In this document: positions 19,788 through 30,169 of the stretch, piece after piece
Layout of the letters: every line of letters starts with the position of its first letter
Position numbering within the stretch: position 1 is the stretch's first letter
Assembly: GCA_031761405.1 (NCBI GenBank)
Contig: JASEVX010000001.1
Location: forward strand, 47,601,102-47,665,101
DNA from: Serripes groenlandicus
Taxonomy: Eukaryota; Mollusca; Bivalvia; Cardiida; Cardiidae
DNA: 64,000 nt
Direction of reading: 5' to 3'
The notes under the pieces: generated by a model
Told to the model about the DNA's origin: nothing
The model's input: the letters and a program-made list of their open reading frames with translations, nothing else
Database searches by the model: none
Translations under genes and position numbers: made by a program

Positions 19788-21178
19788 ATTATCCCCTCGG
19801 TTACGAAGTAAGCGAGAAAGGGATATAGTAACGGGACCGTCCGTATGTATGTGTTTCCTTCCGTCCGTAACAAACCTTGTCATCACTCTACACTAACCAT
19901 TTCTTGACAGATCTTAACCAAACTTGGTATAAAGTAAGTATATGGTAACATCTTGAAGCCTATTGATTTTCAAGGTCATAGGTCAAAGGTCAAGCCCAAA
20001 ATAGCCCAAAATTGGACTTGCAATATTTCCGTCCGTAACAAACCTTGTCATCATTCTACAATAACCATTTCTTGACAGATCTTAACCAAACTTGGTATAA
20101 AGTAAGTATATGGTAACATCTTGAAGCCTATTTATTTTCAAGGTCATAGGTCAAAGGTCAAGCCCAAAATAGCTCAAAATTGGACTTGCAATATTTCCGT
20201 CCGTAACAAACCTTGTCATCACTCTACACTAACCATTTCTTGACAGATCTTAACCAAACTTGGTATAAAGTAAGTATATGGTAACATCTTGAAGCCTATT
20301 GATTTTCAAGGTCATAGGTCAAAGGTCAAGCCCAAAATTGGACTTGCAATATTTCCGTCCGTAACAAACCTTGTCATCACTCTACACTAACCATTTCTTG
20401 ACAGATCTTAACCAAACTTAGTATAAAGTAAGTATATGGTAACATCTTGAAGCCTATTGATTTTCAAGGTCATAGGTCAAAGGTCAAGCCCAAAATTGGA
20501 CTTGCAATATTTCCGTCCGTAACAAACCTTGTCATCACTCTACAAAATTGGACTTGCAATATTTCCGTCCGTAACAAACCTTGTCATCACTCTACACTAA
20601 CCATTTCTTGACAGATCTTAACCAAACTTGGTATAAAGTAAGGTCATAGGTCAAAGGTCAAGCCCAAAATTGGACTTGCAATATTTTCAGCTGTGGCAAC
20701 CTTGTCACCACTCTACACTGACCATTACTTGACGGATTTTAACAAAACTTGGTATAAAGTTACTTTATGATAATATCTTGAAGCCTATTGATTTTTAAGG
20801 TCATAGGTCAAAGGTCAAGCCCAAAATTGGACTTGCAATATTTTCAGCTGTGGCAACCTTGTCACCACTCTACACTGACTATTACTTGACGGATTTTAAC
20901 AAAACTTGGTATAAAGTTACTTTATGATAATATCTTGAAGCCTATTGATTTTCAAGGTCATAGGTCAAAGGTCAAGCTCAAAATTGGACTTACAATATTT
21001 TCAGCTGTGACAGCCTTGTCACCACTCTACACTAACCATTCCTTGACCGATCTTTATAAAACTTATTATACAGTTAGTTTATGATAATATTTGAAGCCTA
21101 TTGATTTTCAAGGTCATAGGTCAAAGGTCAAGCCCAAAATTGCACTTACACTATTTTCAGCTGTGGCAACCTTGTTAT
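19788..21178 (+). mobile_element. HEL-D: TCCCCTCGGT element with a 157-bp tandem array
   Basis: The 5' end aattatcccctcggttacga is followed by gaccgtccgtatgtatg. About nine units follow, mostly 156-158 bp with one of 169 bp and two truncated ones (restarts at about 20,029; 20,198; 20,355; 20,513; 20,565; 20,688; 20,845; 21,002; 21,158). Each full unit ends in a triple AGGTCA direct repeat, for example 20,141-20,160. No typical 3' end is seen; a related 3' end lies at 49.9 kb. Confidence 0.8.
20141..20160 (+). promoter_or_regulatory. triple AGGTCA direct repeat, 1-bp spacing (one of about nine)
   Basis: AGGTCA-t-AGGTCA-a-AGGTCA fits the DR1 binding site of RXR/HNF4/COUP-type nuclear receptors, once per array unit. 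Binding is inferred from the known consensus and is not shown here. Confidence 0.55.
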
Positions 21179-21640
21179 ATAGGTGTTGTTACGGCAGGTC
21201 AATCTGACCTTCTTGACATATCGATTAACGACCAAACCTAACATTTCCAGTCACAAATCGTTGTTATTAGATCATTGGGTTTAGACCTGGGGAATATTCA
21301 GATAACACTTACACACAAAGCAAATGTCAAACTGAAAGTTTCACTAAGATTGCCCCAAAAACACTAAAGTTATGGTTGTTTGAACTATTGTTTATGTCAT
21401 TGCGTATGTATCATTGGTTATATCACATTTACCTTGTAAACACTCTACAGTCCACATTTAATGTCCAATCTTCCTGAAATTTAAGGTAGTGTACTCCAGA
21501 TTATAGATGATATAGTCAAAGTTTTAAAACTGTTCAAAAGTTGTCTTGAAATATTAAAATCATAATTTTGAGATAATATAAGAGTAATAATTTCACTTTC
21601 CAGTACAATAAACATCTAAATATTGATCGTTTATGCATCA
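21179..21640. other. spacer after HEL-D
   Basis: aaacactctacagtccacat near 21,435 resembles the HEL-J core (aacactctacaggctacatt). Otherwise unrecognised. Confidence 0.4.
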
Positions 21641-21962
21641 TTATACCCCCGCAAACGTAGTTTGAAGGGGGGTATACTGGAATCAGCCTGTCTGTCCGCA
21701 AAATCTGTTCCGTTGTACTCCTCCTTCAGTTTCTACCTGATTTACTTGATACTTGGCATAAATGTTAATCAGGAGTAGTAGATGTGCAAGACGCAAATTT
21801 CATGTCCCTGTGACCTTCACCTCTGACCTTGAAATAGGAATTTTTTTCTTAAAATCTAATCTGGTGCGACATACTCCTTCAATTTCAACCGGATTTACTT
21901 GAAACATGGCAAAATGGAGCCGTTTTGTGTGTCATCAGCCTGTCGGTCAGTCGGGCGGTCGG
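21641..21962 (+). mobile_element. HEL-E: TATACCCCC Helentron-like 5' part
   Basis: tataccccc followed by the hairpin ccccgcaaacgtagtttgaaggggg, then cagcctgtctgtccgc and a core with tgaccttcacctctgacctt. No 3' end with CTTGTT was found, so it is truncated. Confidence 0.6.
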
Positions 21963-22081
21963 TCCAGATAAAAGGAGCCGTTTTGTGTTTGATATCATCT
22001 AAGTATTTCTTTTTGATACTGATATTCAAATTGTCTGAGTCAAAGATAATACTGTGAGATATAATATGTGTCAGGGGTTGG

Positions 22082-22104
22082 GGCGGGGGGGGGGGGGGGG
22101 GGGG
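22082..22104 (+). repeat. poly-G tract
   Basis: An almost uninterrupted run of more than 20 G. The length may be unreliable in an assembly. Confidence 0.85.
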
Positions 22105-22118
22105 TATTAATCACACAT

Positions 22119-22162
22119 GCCAAAAAGCCGTCTGCTGCAGAGGCGGCTATATGAGGGAAAGG
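22119..22162 (+). mobile_element. PBM right-end fragment
   Basis: aaaaagccgtctgctgcag followed by a shortened ggcggctatatgagggaaag and TTAA. Confidence 0.7.
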
Positions 22163-22264
22163 GTTAAAACACCAAACAATCGATCAATCAACACGTGTTG
22201 TGTTGACTGAGCTGTTTGCCTATAAAAAGCACGCCTACAGGACCCTGTATGCGTGATAGTTTAA

Positions 22265-22486
22265 CCCTTTCCCTCATATAGACGCTTTCTGACGCCTCTA
22301 CAGCAGACGGCTTTTTGAAAACACAGTGACAAAAGAAGAAATTGCACAAAACATGCAATTTCTCCTTTTGCCACAATGTTTTCCACTTTTAGTCATAGGT
22401 TATCCATTCAATTATAGAGATTTTCCATTATTTGACAAAATATGTTCAAAGTCGTCTGCTGCAGAATTGTCGTATGAGGGAAAGGG
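22265..22486 (-). mobile_element. PBM, minus orientation
   Basis: TTAA at 22,261-22,264 and 22,487-22,490. Both ends intact (CCCTTTCCCTCATATAGACG; GTATGAGGGAAAGGG). Hairpin gaaattgcacaaaacatgca. Confidence 0.9.
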
Positions 22487-22579
22487 TTAAGACCAAATTT
22501 GTGTAACTTTACACATATTAACTGTGTTTCTGTGGTGTAATCAGAATACTTCTTATACCTGGTAAAAAAACCTAATAGA

Positions 22580-22983
22580 AATTGCTCATAATTTGCTCAT
22601 TATGAGCAATATCTACTTTTGCCACACAGTTTTCAAAAGTCATCTGCTGCAGAGACATCAGTAAGCGTCTGTATGCATGTGGAAAAGGGTTAATAAACTA
22701 ATCACTGTCCACCAAGGTAAGAAGTCAATTATGTCATGCCACAATTCTATTGTTAATCTCAGTGTCTGTTTACTATACCATTTTCCCACATACAACAAAT
22801 CTGCAGCAGATATCTTTGAAAACATGTGGTTAAAAAGTATGGAAACTCTATAATTGGAAGAACAACTAATGAAAAGAGTTGAACCATCGTGGCAAATGGA
22901 GCAATTGCTCATTATGAGCTTTACTTCCTTTCACCACAATGTTTTCAAAATTTGCTTAAACTGCATCTGCAAGTAGAAAAGGG
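22580..22983 (+). mobile_element. two worn PBM copies
   Basis: A right half (caatatctacttttgccac, tcatctgctgcagagacatc, gtggaaaaggg) ends before TTAA at 22,690-22,693. A fuller copy runs from ttttcccacatacaacaaat at about 22,781 to gtagaaaaggg, TTAA at 22,984-22,987. Confidence 0.65.
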
Positions 22984-23205
22984 TTAATTCATACATTATC
23001 TTGATATACTTTATATTATTAACCCTTTACTATACACAACAAATATACAGCATACAACTTTAACCCTTTCCCACATACAACAAATCTGCATCAGAAGACT
23101 TTGAACATATTTTGTCAACAATTAGAAAATCTCTATAATTGAATAGATAACCTATGACTAAAAGTGGAAAATATTGTGGCAAAAGGAGAAATTGCTTGTT
23201 TTGAG

Positions 23206-24252
23206 TAATTTTTAACGAATTATTTTTTCTCAAAAAATAATACAGTTAACGCGATCGTTTTTCTTTCCGGAAGTCACGGTTAAACTACACTTCCGCTTAG
23301 AATACACATTCGCTGCACCTAAATAGTCCTAGTATTTTTTCGATATTAAAATGACTTCTACGTGTTATTTCAATACAGTGAAGTCATAATTATACTATCG
23401 AATCATCATAGATAATCAATTTTCTAGAAAATATCAAATTAACAGTACGCGCATATATATTTCATTTGTCGGCAGGTACGTATAAGCCACGAGTATGAAT
23501 TTTAGTCGTATGCCCATTCACTAGAAGTCGACCCCACGCTGTATAGAACAATGTTAATCTCACAAATATGCCACTACGCAGAGCTCAGTGAAATAGTCAG
23601 TGTGCATTTTAAACGCTCGCATCGCAGTTGTTTCTCCTTTTTCCAACATGATAACGATGATCAAAGAGGCTTTCTAATTATAGATCATGGTTTACATACG
23701 CGCGCATTCAGTTAGCTTAATATATATACGAAAGTAACGCTCAAAGTTGTATCAAAGTACCGTGGTGCGATGGAGAGCGTGTAGAACTACTAATCATGGA
23801 CTACTTATGGACGCGAGTTCGAGTCCTAATAGGAACTGTTCTTTTTTTTTTTTTTTAATTCTTATTTTATGCGATTTGTTAAACATTATAGATTTATAAT
23901 AATTAATTCACTCACATGAAACATAGTTATAATATAAGCCGAAATCCTGGATCCGCCCCTGGTGACGAAAACAAATCGAACTAACAATGTAAATCTCACA
24001 AATATGCCATGGGTGTTTTGACAGACTTTACGCAGAGCTCAGTGAAAGAGTTAGTGTGCATGTTAAATGCTCGCATCGCCGTTGAAATGCTACATTTACT
24101 AAAACTGTCAACTGATAAAAAAAAATCTCTGGACAAAAATATTAATAATAATAAAATAGACTAAATTGTGCAATAGCATGATCAATTGCATTCATAAATT
24201 AGATTTTACAAATGTTCAAAATAATTCGTTACCAGTACTTCAGTACTTTGAT
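23206..24252 (+). mobile_element. 1.05-kb TAACGAATTATTTT element, copy 2
   Basis: It is the inverse of 5,104-6,150. taacgaattatttt stands at 23,213-23,226 and its inverse near 24,217-24,230; the shared outer end ccagtacttcagtactttg precedes the PBM remainder. Compared with copy 1 it has an extra ctggatccgcccctgg near 23,946. Inserted in the hairpin loop region of a PBM. Confidence 0.8.
23765..23850 (+). ncRNA. tRNA-like Pol III unit inside the 1.05-kb element (copy 2)
   Basis: gtaccgtggtgcgatggag (A-box-like) and gcgagttcgagtcc (B-box-like), then aggaactgttc and a run of more than ten T. Conserved between the two element copies with one change in the A-box region. Probably a SINE-like or tRNA-derived module; not a functional tRNA. 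Confidence 0.55.
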
Positions 24253-24462
24253 TTCTTTTGTCACTATGTTTTCAAAAAGCCATCTGCTGCAGAGGCGTCA
24301 GAAAGCGTCTATATGAGGGAAAGGGTTAAAAACAGCGAGGTGAATCTTGATTATTGAAAGAGTTTAACACATTGACTAATTAATCCTTTTGCCACAATAA
24401 TTTCAATAACCATATACTGCAGTTGAATTAAATTGCATCTGTATATAATAAGAAAGGGTTAA

Positions 24463-24934
24463 AAAGATAGTAGGGCTAAAAAAACAAACATGGCGGCGGT
24501 CACAGTGTTCGCCGTGACGGTAGAAAACGCGTCCATGGCCCTTCAAAACGAATTATGAAGGCAGTCATCAACTCATCTACCGTCGGGGAAGTTTTTGCAA
24601 GAATTATTGCATATATTGATGAGATGTCTTGAATGTGCATATAGCACACATTTGTTACCACTTACGTCTGTAACAACTTGCAACAGACAACTTGCTTCTG
24701 AAGAAAAAAAAAAAAAAAAAAAAAGCCTACCTACCTACCTACCCTTTTATTTTGACCAATGTTACCTGAACCACACATATTTTATTTTTTAGCCTAGGTT
24801 TTATAACAAAACAAGTTGAAATTTGTTTTAGATGTTTTTAAGTCCTGCAGTTCTAGATCAGATTACAAAGTTAATCCAACTTGAAGTCCATTTTAATAGT
24901 TCAAGGTGATTCAATTTATTCTTTTTTTCATAGA
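24463..24934. other. spacer with a CpG-richer island and an A-run
   Basis: A 22-codon frame starts at an aaacATGG context near 24,489 (MAAVTVFAVTVENAS...) inside a GC-richer patch. A poly-A run of about 21 bases at 24,705-24,725 is followed by (CTAC)n. No known gene is recognised. Confidence 0.35.
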
Positions 24935-24942
24935 TGAGATAC

Positions 24943-25982
24943 TAGGGCTGTAACGATAGATCAAACTATCGATATATTGCAATGGTGACGAGGACGATAG
25001 TACTGCATCGATTGTAAAACTGAATATCGATAACTATCGGCAATAGTGTTTTGAACTATCGATAGTTTCGATAGTTCATGTACATGCACAAAGGCAGGGA
25101 CAGTTGTCCGATCGAGCAAGTGGCATTCAGAAATCTATTTGGAGACAAATACAACATGTCGAGTTTAAGCTGTAGAATTCGCGATAGAGAGCAGTAAACA
25201 AATCAATTCTGTAAACCGGATATATTTACATAGAATATGCGCACATACTTACGGGTTCCCAATGGAGCTATTTATAACACCGATTGCTGTACAATAATTA
25301 TGAGTTGATGAGTTCCCTTTATGAAATCATAAGCGGTGTTTAAAAGACATAAAACTTACACACATTAGTTGTAAATTTATGCATCACATCATATTCATAA
25401 ACAGTCACTGTAGTGTGAATATTAAAAGTTTCAATTTTCTTTTTACGACATCCTGTAAATTTGTTTACGACATCCGGTTTACGACTGTTTATCTTCCAGA
25501 GGATCGCAAAATGTCTAACCTTTTCAAATTTGTTTTCACATCTAAATCAACGGAGACGCAACGAACGTCTCCTAAAAATGAATCAAATGTCACTATAAAT
25601 GCGAAAAAAAACCATACATAATTAAAAGAAACCGTGCTTTTCTACCCCAAATGGCAGAAGGCATATAAGTGGAAGTTATGAAAGAAAAACAGAAAATTGC
25701 CGTCTGCTCGTACACTGGCAAAACGGACAGTTCATCTTCATGACAGTATGCTCTGTGAACAGCTATGTGACTTTTCTTAAAAACAAACAATACAGTTCTC
25801 TTTTAGATACTTTTATTTCATTATAATTAGACTTAAGTATACATATTTGAACATTACAATAAAAGTAATAGTATTGCAATGCATCGCAATATTAAGTGTG
25901 CAATAGTTGAACTATTGCAATAGTACTTTCTGAATATCAATACTATCGCAATAGTGATTTTTGGGCTCAATAGTCACCCCTA
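24943..25982. mobile_element. hAT-like transposon with 8-bp target duplication
   Basis: Perfect duplication tgagatac at 24,935-24,942 and 25,983-25,990. Tips TAGGGCTGTAAC and (inverse) TAGGGGTGACTA share TAGGG.TG, as in many hAT elements. Subterminal actatcgata and caatagttgaactattgc palindromes follow. The interior has only short frames with no recognisable hAT dimerisation domain, so it is non-autonomous or dead. Confidence 0.85.
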
Positions 25983-26009
25983 TGAGATACTTTATTCTCT
26001 AATGTAGGA

Positions 26010-26231
26010 ATCTGCTGTGGTCGAGTGGTTAGCGTCGGGGATTTCGAAACCGGTTGTCCCGGGTTCGATCCCCAGTCGCGGCACTACAGTCATGGTGGAG
26101 TGCCCTTGGGCAAGGCACATTTTCTAGCCTAGTACTGGTTTGTTTACCCAGGTATCATGAATAATTAAATTTAATTGCGCGCTAAATGACCTTAGCTGTC
26201 GATGCGCCATAAAACAATATACATTCATTCA
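26010..26231 (+). mobile_element. tRNA-derived SINE with 18-bp target duplication
   Basis: ttattctctaatgtagga occurs at 25,992-26,009 and 26,232-26,249. The tRNA-like head has gtggtcgagtggttagcgtc (A-box) and gggttcgatcccc (B-box); its 7-bp acceptor ends pair using G-U wobbles. The body has gtgcccttgggcaaggcac and tagcctagtactggtttg, and the tail ends cgccataaaacaatatac then (ATTC)n. It sits beside the hAT duplication. Confidence 0.9.
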
Positions 26232-26337
26232 TTATTCTCTAATGTAGGACTTCAAATCCTCTATGCAACCCCTGTAGATTTGTTTCAGTCTACACAATGT
26301 TGTACTTGCAGATGAATCTTGATCTGCACTGCTTACC

Positions 26338-28507
26338 TTTTTAGCTTGACTATTCGAAGAATATGAGAGCTATTATATTCACCCTGGCGTCGGTGTCGGC
26401 GTTGGCGTCACACATTGGTTAAGGTTTTGCATGCAAGTAGATATATTACACCATAGTTTAGTTACTAATGAATGTATTGCATTAAAACTTTTTACAAGGC
26501 TTCCCAACTACCACGGCTCTATAATTAATCAAGTAAGATAACTCTATCCTGCATTTAATGCAAATTATGGCCCTTTGGACTTAGATATTTTGGTTAAAGT
26601 TTTACATGCAACTACATTAAGAGTCCATATCTCAATCCCTACTTGATGCATTGCAATCAAACTTTACACAACCCTTTCTAATCATCACACCTATATCAAT
26701 AATTAAGTAAGATAACTCTTTCCTGCATTTACTGCAAATTATTGCCCTTTTATGACTTAGAAATTCTAATTAAAGTTTTGCCTGTAACTACATTAAGAGA
26801 CCATATCTCAGTAACTACTTGATGCATTGCATTTAAACTTTATACAACTCTTCTCAACCATTATACAAGAGAAAGTTGATGCAACGCATCAATGTCGCCG
26901 GATATCCATAGTGCAGTAATGCATAACACTAACATTATAGTAGTTGAATAAACAGTTATCAACTGAGGGGCATATTGGAACATCAGGGGTGGGGTCAAGT
27001 GAAAATGTATCATAACTTGCATTTTTCTGTCAACGAAGTGAATGATAATTGAAGCCTTTCATTGTTTGTGATCAATCTCCATTCCAAAGTAGGTTGACCA
27101 TACACACAACCAACTAATTATTGATCATAAACAGTAATGGAAATGAGTAATCTTGCCAATCATTAGTCTTAGTATGTATACAGTGCTTTCATTAAGGAAT
27201 AATTATAAGATTTGTGAATTCCACATACACTTTTCAAGATGTTTGTCAGAATATTTGAATTTTATTATTTTTTCAATAAAACCACAAAACAGATAATTTA
27301 GGATTTGCATGCAATAGCACGTCATTTTACCTTTCCTCTATTAAAGTCAACAGTGGACACCTTTGCAGCAATCTACTTTTAAAACAATGAGATAAGGGTT
27401 AAATCGCTGAAGACATGAGTTTTCTCTTTTTCTCAAAATGATATTAGCTTAGCATCCTAATTATATCATACTTTAACAAATGTTGAAATGTAGTCCAATA
27501 TTTATAAATTAGACCACCTTCGAAATATAATATCAACTAAACAGTTAAATCTCATTGAAATTGTTGTATAATTTAAACTTAATTTCGAACATAAACTTAG
27601 CCCTACAACATGTTAATTTATTTTAATTCTTTCCTTCCTTTTTTATAATGAAAACAACAAACTACTCATGTTTTAAAATTATATTATGATGAGCGCCCTT
27701 GTGTCAATGATGCATACCAATATGCAGATCGGAAGCAATATATGCCTTTAGGGAATTAAATGACATATTTAAAATTGTCAAGAACGAAATAATTTTGTAC
27801 GAAAGACCAAATTCTTTCTTATTCGCAGAGGTGTCGTTCTTGAAACTCTCTTTATAGGCAGAGAGTGTTCGTTCAAAGTCATTTTTCCATTTAAACCAGT
27901 TTTTATCTCGGTTTGTTCTTTTCTTCATTTGTTTCGAACCAAATAAACATTTTAAATCACCTATAATTTACTATTTGTAAGTGAGTGTAAAGAGCGGCTC
28001 TCTGCAAAGGAGATTGATCTACGCAGTTGGTATTCGCGAGTCAGGCAGGTGCGCGTAAGTAAACAAATTAGACTGTGACGTAAAGGTTTGTAGTTATCGA
28101 CTTTTGATTATGTAGTGTAAAATAAACCTTACCAGTCTAGCTAATAGGGACTGTTTTGTCTTTGTAAATAAAACAAAAAAACATAAATGCGAGTCAAAAT
28201 AAAGAAACTGAAAATACCTAAAACATCGGAATATTTATTTCATTTTAGATGTGTCATTACTTAGTGTTTTTAAACAAACACAATTGTAATATGTTCAAGA
28301 CATCTAAATGTGTTTCTTTCTAATAATAATCCCCCCTCCCATGTGATTTCAGAAAACCTATTAAAAATAGAAGTCGCGGGCTTCTGCCCGGCGACTAATA
28401 AGATAACTCTATCATGCTTGAAATGCAAATAATGGCCCTTTGACTTGTAAATTCTGGTTAAGCGGTGGAATAGTCGAGCTTGCCATCTTACGGACAGCTC
28501 TTGTTAT
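26338..28507 (+). mobile_element. HEL-F: AGCTTGACTATTC element split by a Helitron
   Basis: It starts at a T-run then agcttgactattcgaag. The core has about three units of about 175 bp (aagataactctatcctgcat, caaattatggccc). The interruption runs from about 26,854 to 28,398. Afterwards the core resumes (aagataactctatcatgc) and ends with the inverse motif gaatagtcgagctt, then ttacggacagctcttgtt. Confidence 0.75.
26854..28398 (+). mobile_element. Helitron-like element, copy 1
   Basis: The 3' end has the hairpin gtcgcgggc-ttct-gcccggcgac directly before CTAA|T, the layout of canonical Helitron ends. The 5' region has ttgatgcaacgcatcaatg followed by gtcgccgg. No Rep/helicase coding is seen, so non-autonomous. 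The same sequence runs inverted at 60,209-61,423 and partly at 52,549. The exact 5' base is uncertain. Confidence 0.65.
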
Positions 28508-28614
28508 TACTAAATTTTACAATATGAGGCAGGAGGCTTAACCCCTTTACCCACAATATTGATGCATCTGAAGCGAAGGATGAGTACCTTATCTAGCTAG
28601 ACTTGTCATTGACT

Positions 28615-29627
28615 TTTTATACGCCGCCGGAGGCGGTCGTATATTGGCGTCATCTTCTCCGTCCATTTCTTGTGAACGCAACTTCTCCTACGTTTCTGAC
28701 CGTATCTTTTCAAAACTTGGTCAATGTCATAACTATAATGTGTAGATGTGCATGAAGCGGCGATTTTCCGGTTCATTGATATTTGCAAGATTTATGTCCC
28801 TTGTAACTTAGTCTCTGTAGCTGATTGATATTGCAGCCTTGTGAACGAACTCTTCCTATGTTTCTGACCGAATCTTTTCAAAACTTGGTCAATGTCATGA
28901 CTATAATGGGTTGATGTGCATGAAGCGGCGATTTTCCGGTTCACTGATTTTTGCAAGATTTATGTCCCTTGTAAAATTAGTCTCTGTAGCTGATTGATAT
29001 TGCGGCTTGTGAACGCAACTCTTCCTACGTTTCTGACTGAATCTTTTCAAAACTTGGTCAATATCATTACTATAATGGGTAGATGTGCATGAAGCAGGGA
29101 TTTACGGTTCAGCAATTTTTGCAAAAGTTAAGCCTTTCGAAACTTGGTCTCTATAGCATATTCACTTCAGAACGCAACTCAAGTTTCCAAACAGGTAGAA
29201 GTGCATAAAGCAGGGATTATCCGGAAGAGTGATTTTTGCAAGAGTTATGCTCAGAAGGAAAAAAGGATACATATCGACACTGCCATTTGACCTACTTTCA
29301 TATCGGAAGCCTCTATAGGGTTCTATCTCTGTTTATATTATGTATCCTATTTTCTTTAGTTAATACCAAAGTCAGCTAGGCTGGTAAGCAGAGTAAGACT
29401 TTCAACTCTGAACAAGTGTGGATAAACTGTTTTGCTCAAGGAAACACCCGGCTGCCCCTGCAGGGATCGAACCTACTACCCAGGCAACCATGATCTCAGG
29501 TCCCTGTCTCTTCCAGCTAAGCTAACTGGTTTCACAGACTTCATTTTGAGCTTATGTATACAGACATGCTAAAATTAAAAGGACCAATCTTGATCTTTAT
29601 ATTTTGTGGCGGCACTGGCACTCTTGT
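28615..29627 (+). mobile_element. HEL-G: ATACGCCGCC element
   Basis: A T-run, atacgccgccggaggcggtcg (hairpin ccgccggaggcgg), then cttctccgtcc. Core units of about 170 bp share cttttcaaaacttggtcaat and gcatgaagcggcgattttcc. The 3' end is gtggcggcactggcactcttgtt. A minus-strand SINE sits inside the 3' third. Confidence 0.7.
29365..29540 (-). mobile_element. tRNA-derived SINE on the minus strand
   Basis: Read inversely: tagcttagctgg (A-box, 29,513-29,524) and ggttcgatccc (perfect B-box, 29,463-29,473), then aggggcagccgggtgtttcc. No clear target duplication was seen. Confidence 0.7.
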
Positions 29628-29792
29628 TAAAGTTATGCAAAGAAGAAAAAGTTTAAAGTTGTCTAAAGCACGATATAGTTTATCTGAGATTAACATTGGA
29701 ATGATTCAATCATTTTGAGTAATTTCACCTATTCCCAGAATGTTTTGAAGTGTTGTCTGCTAAAAATGTAAATCATTGTTTGCTATAGGCCT

Positions 29793-29990
29793 GTCCCACT
29801 TGCAGATGTATTTGTTGCATCTGCTGCAGGTAGCTTTTGAATGCATTCAGGCAAAAGGAAAAATAATTTCTCCTTTTCCTCAATGTTTTCAATTTTATTC
29901 CCTAATCAATTAAGCTTTTATTTATGGGGATAATTCCATATTGTTACCATGATATTTTCGTCTGCTACAGAAAGGGTAATATGGGGTAAA
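29793..29990 (-). mobile_element. worn PBM
   Basis: tcccacttgcagatg, gcatctgctgcaggtagct, caatttctcc-like hairpin remains, tcgtctgctacagaaagggt. Ends are degraded. Confidence 0.5.
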
Positions 29991-30169
29991 GTGTGTAAGA
30001 CAATGTGTTTTATCAGGATGTGAATGACCTGAGACCTGTTATCTTCTTTCACACTCCATATAATAGGTAACGGTTTTGTCTTTTCAATCAAGAGACAGCT
30101 GATTTTAGCCTTTGTCATTGTTCAACTCTTCTGCTTGTTTCAACCAGTTGATAGCCATAAATACCTGAC

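Larger units (their letters stand above)
23064..24325 (+). mobile_element. middle PBM of the nest, split by the 1.05-kb element
   Basis: TTAA at 23,060-23,063 and 24,326-24,329. The left part runs to gagaaattgcttgttttgag. The right part resumes at about 24,252 with tcttttgtcactatgttttc and ends TATGAGGGAAAGGG. Confidence 0.85.
23023..24458 (+). mobile_element. outer PBM of a three-layer nest
   Basis: TTAA at 23,019-23,022 then ccctttactatacacaac. It is interrupted at 23,060 and resumes at 24,330 (aacagcgaggtgaatcttga), ending ataagaaaggg before TTAA at 24,459-24,462. This is the oldest layer by wear. Confidence 0.7.

Noticed and set aside
19788..21178. CRISPR-like array
   Set aside because: Whole units of about 157 bp are repeated without short repeats alternating with unique spacers, and the sequence is from an animal nuclear genome.
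23765..23850. Functional tRNA gene
   Set aside because: The T-stem hardly pairs and the segment is carried in both copies of a mobile element.
25379..25621. hAT transposase N-terminus
   Set aside because: The frame lies in the hAT-like element but has no BED finger or dimerisation motif, and the minus strand is also open.
26010..26085. Functional tRNA gene
   Set aside because: Boxes and acceptor pairing are good, but it continues into a SINE body with ATTC tail and is flanked by an 18-bp target duplication.
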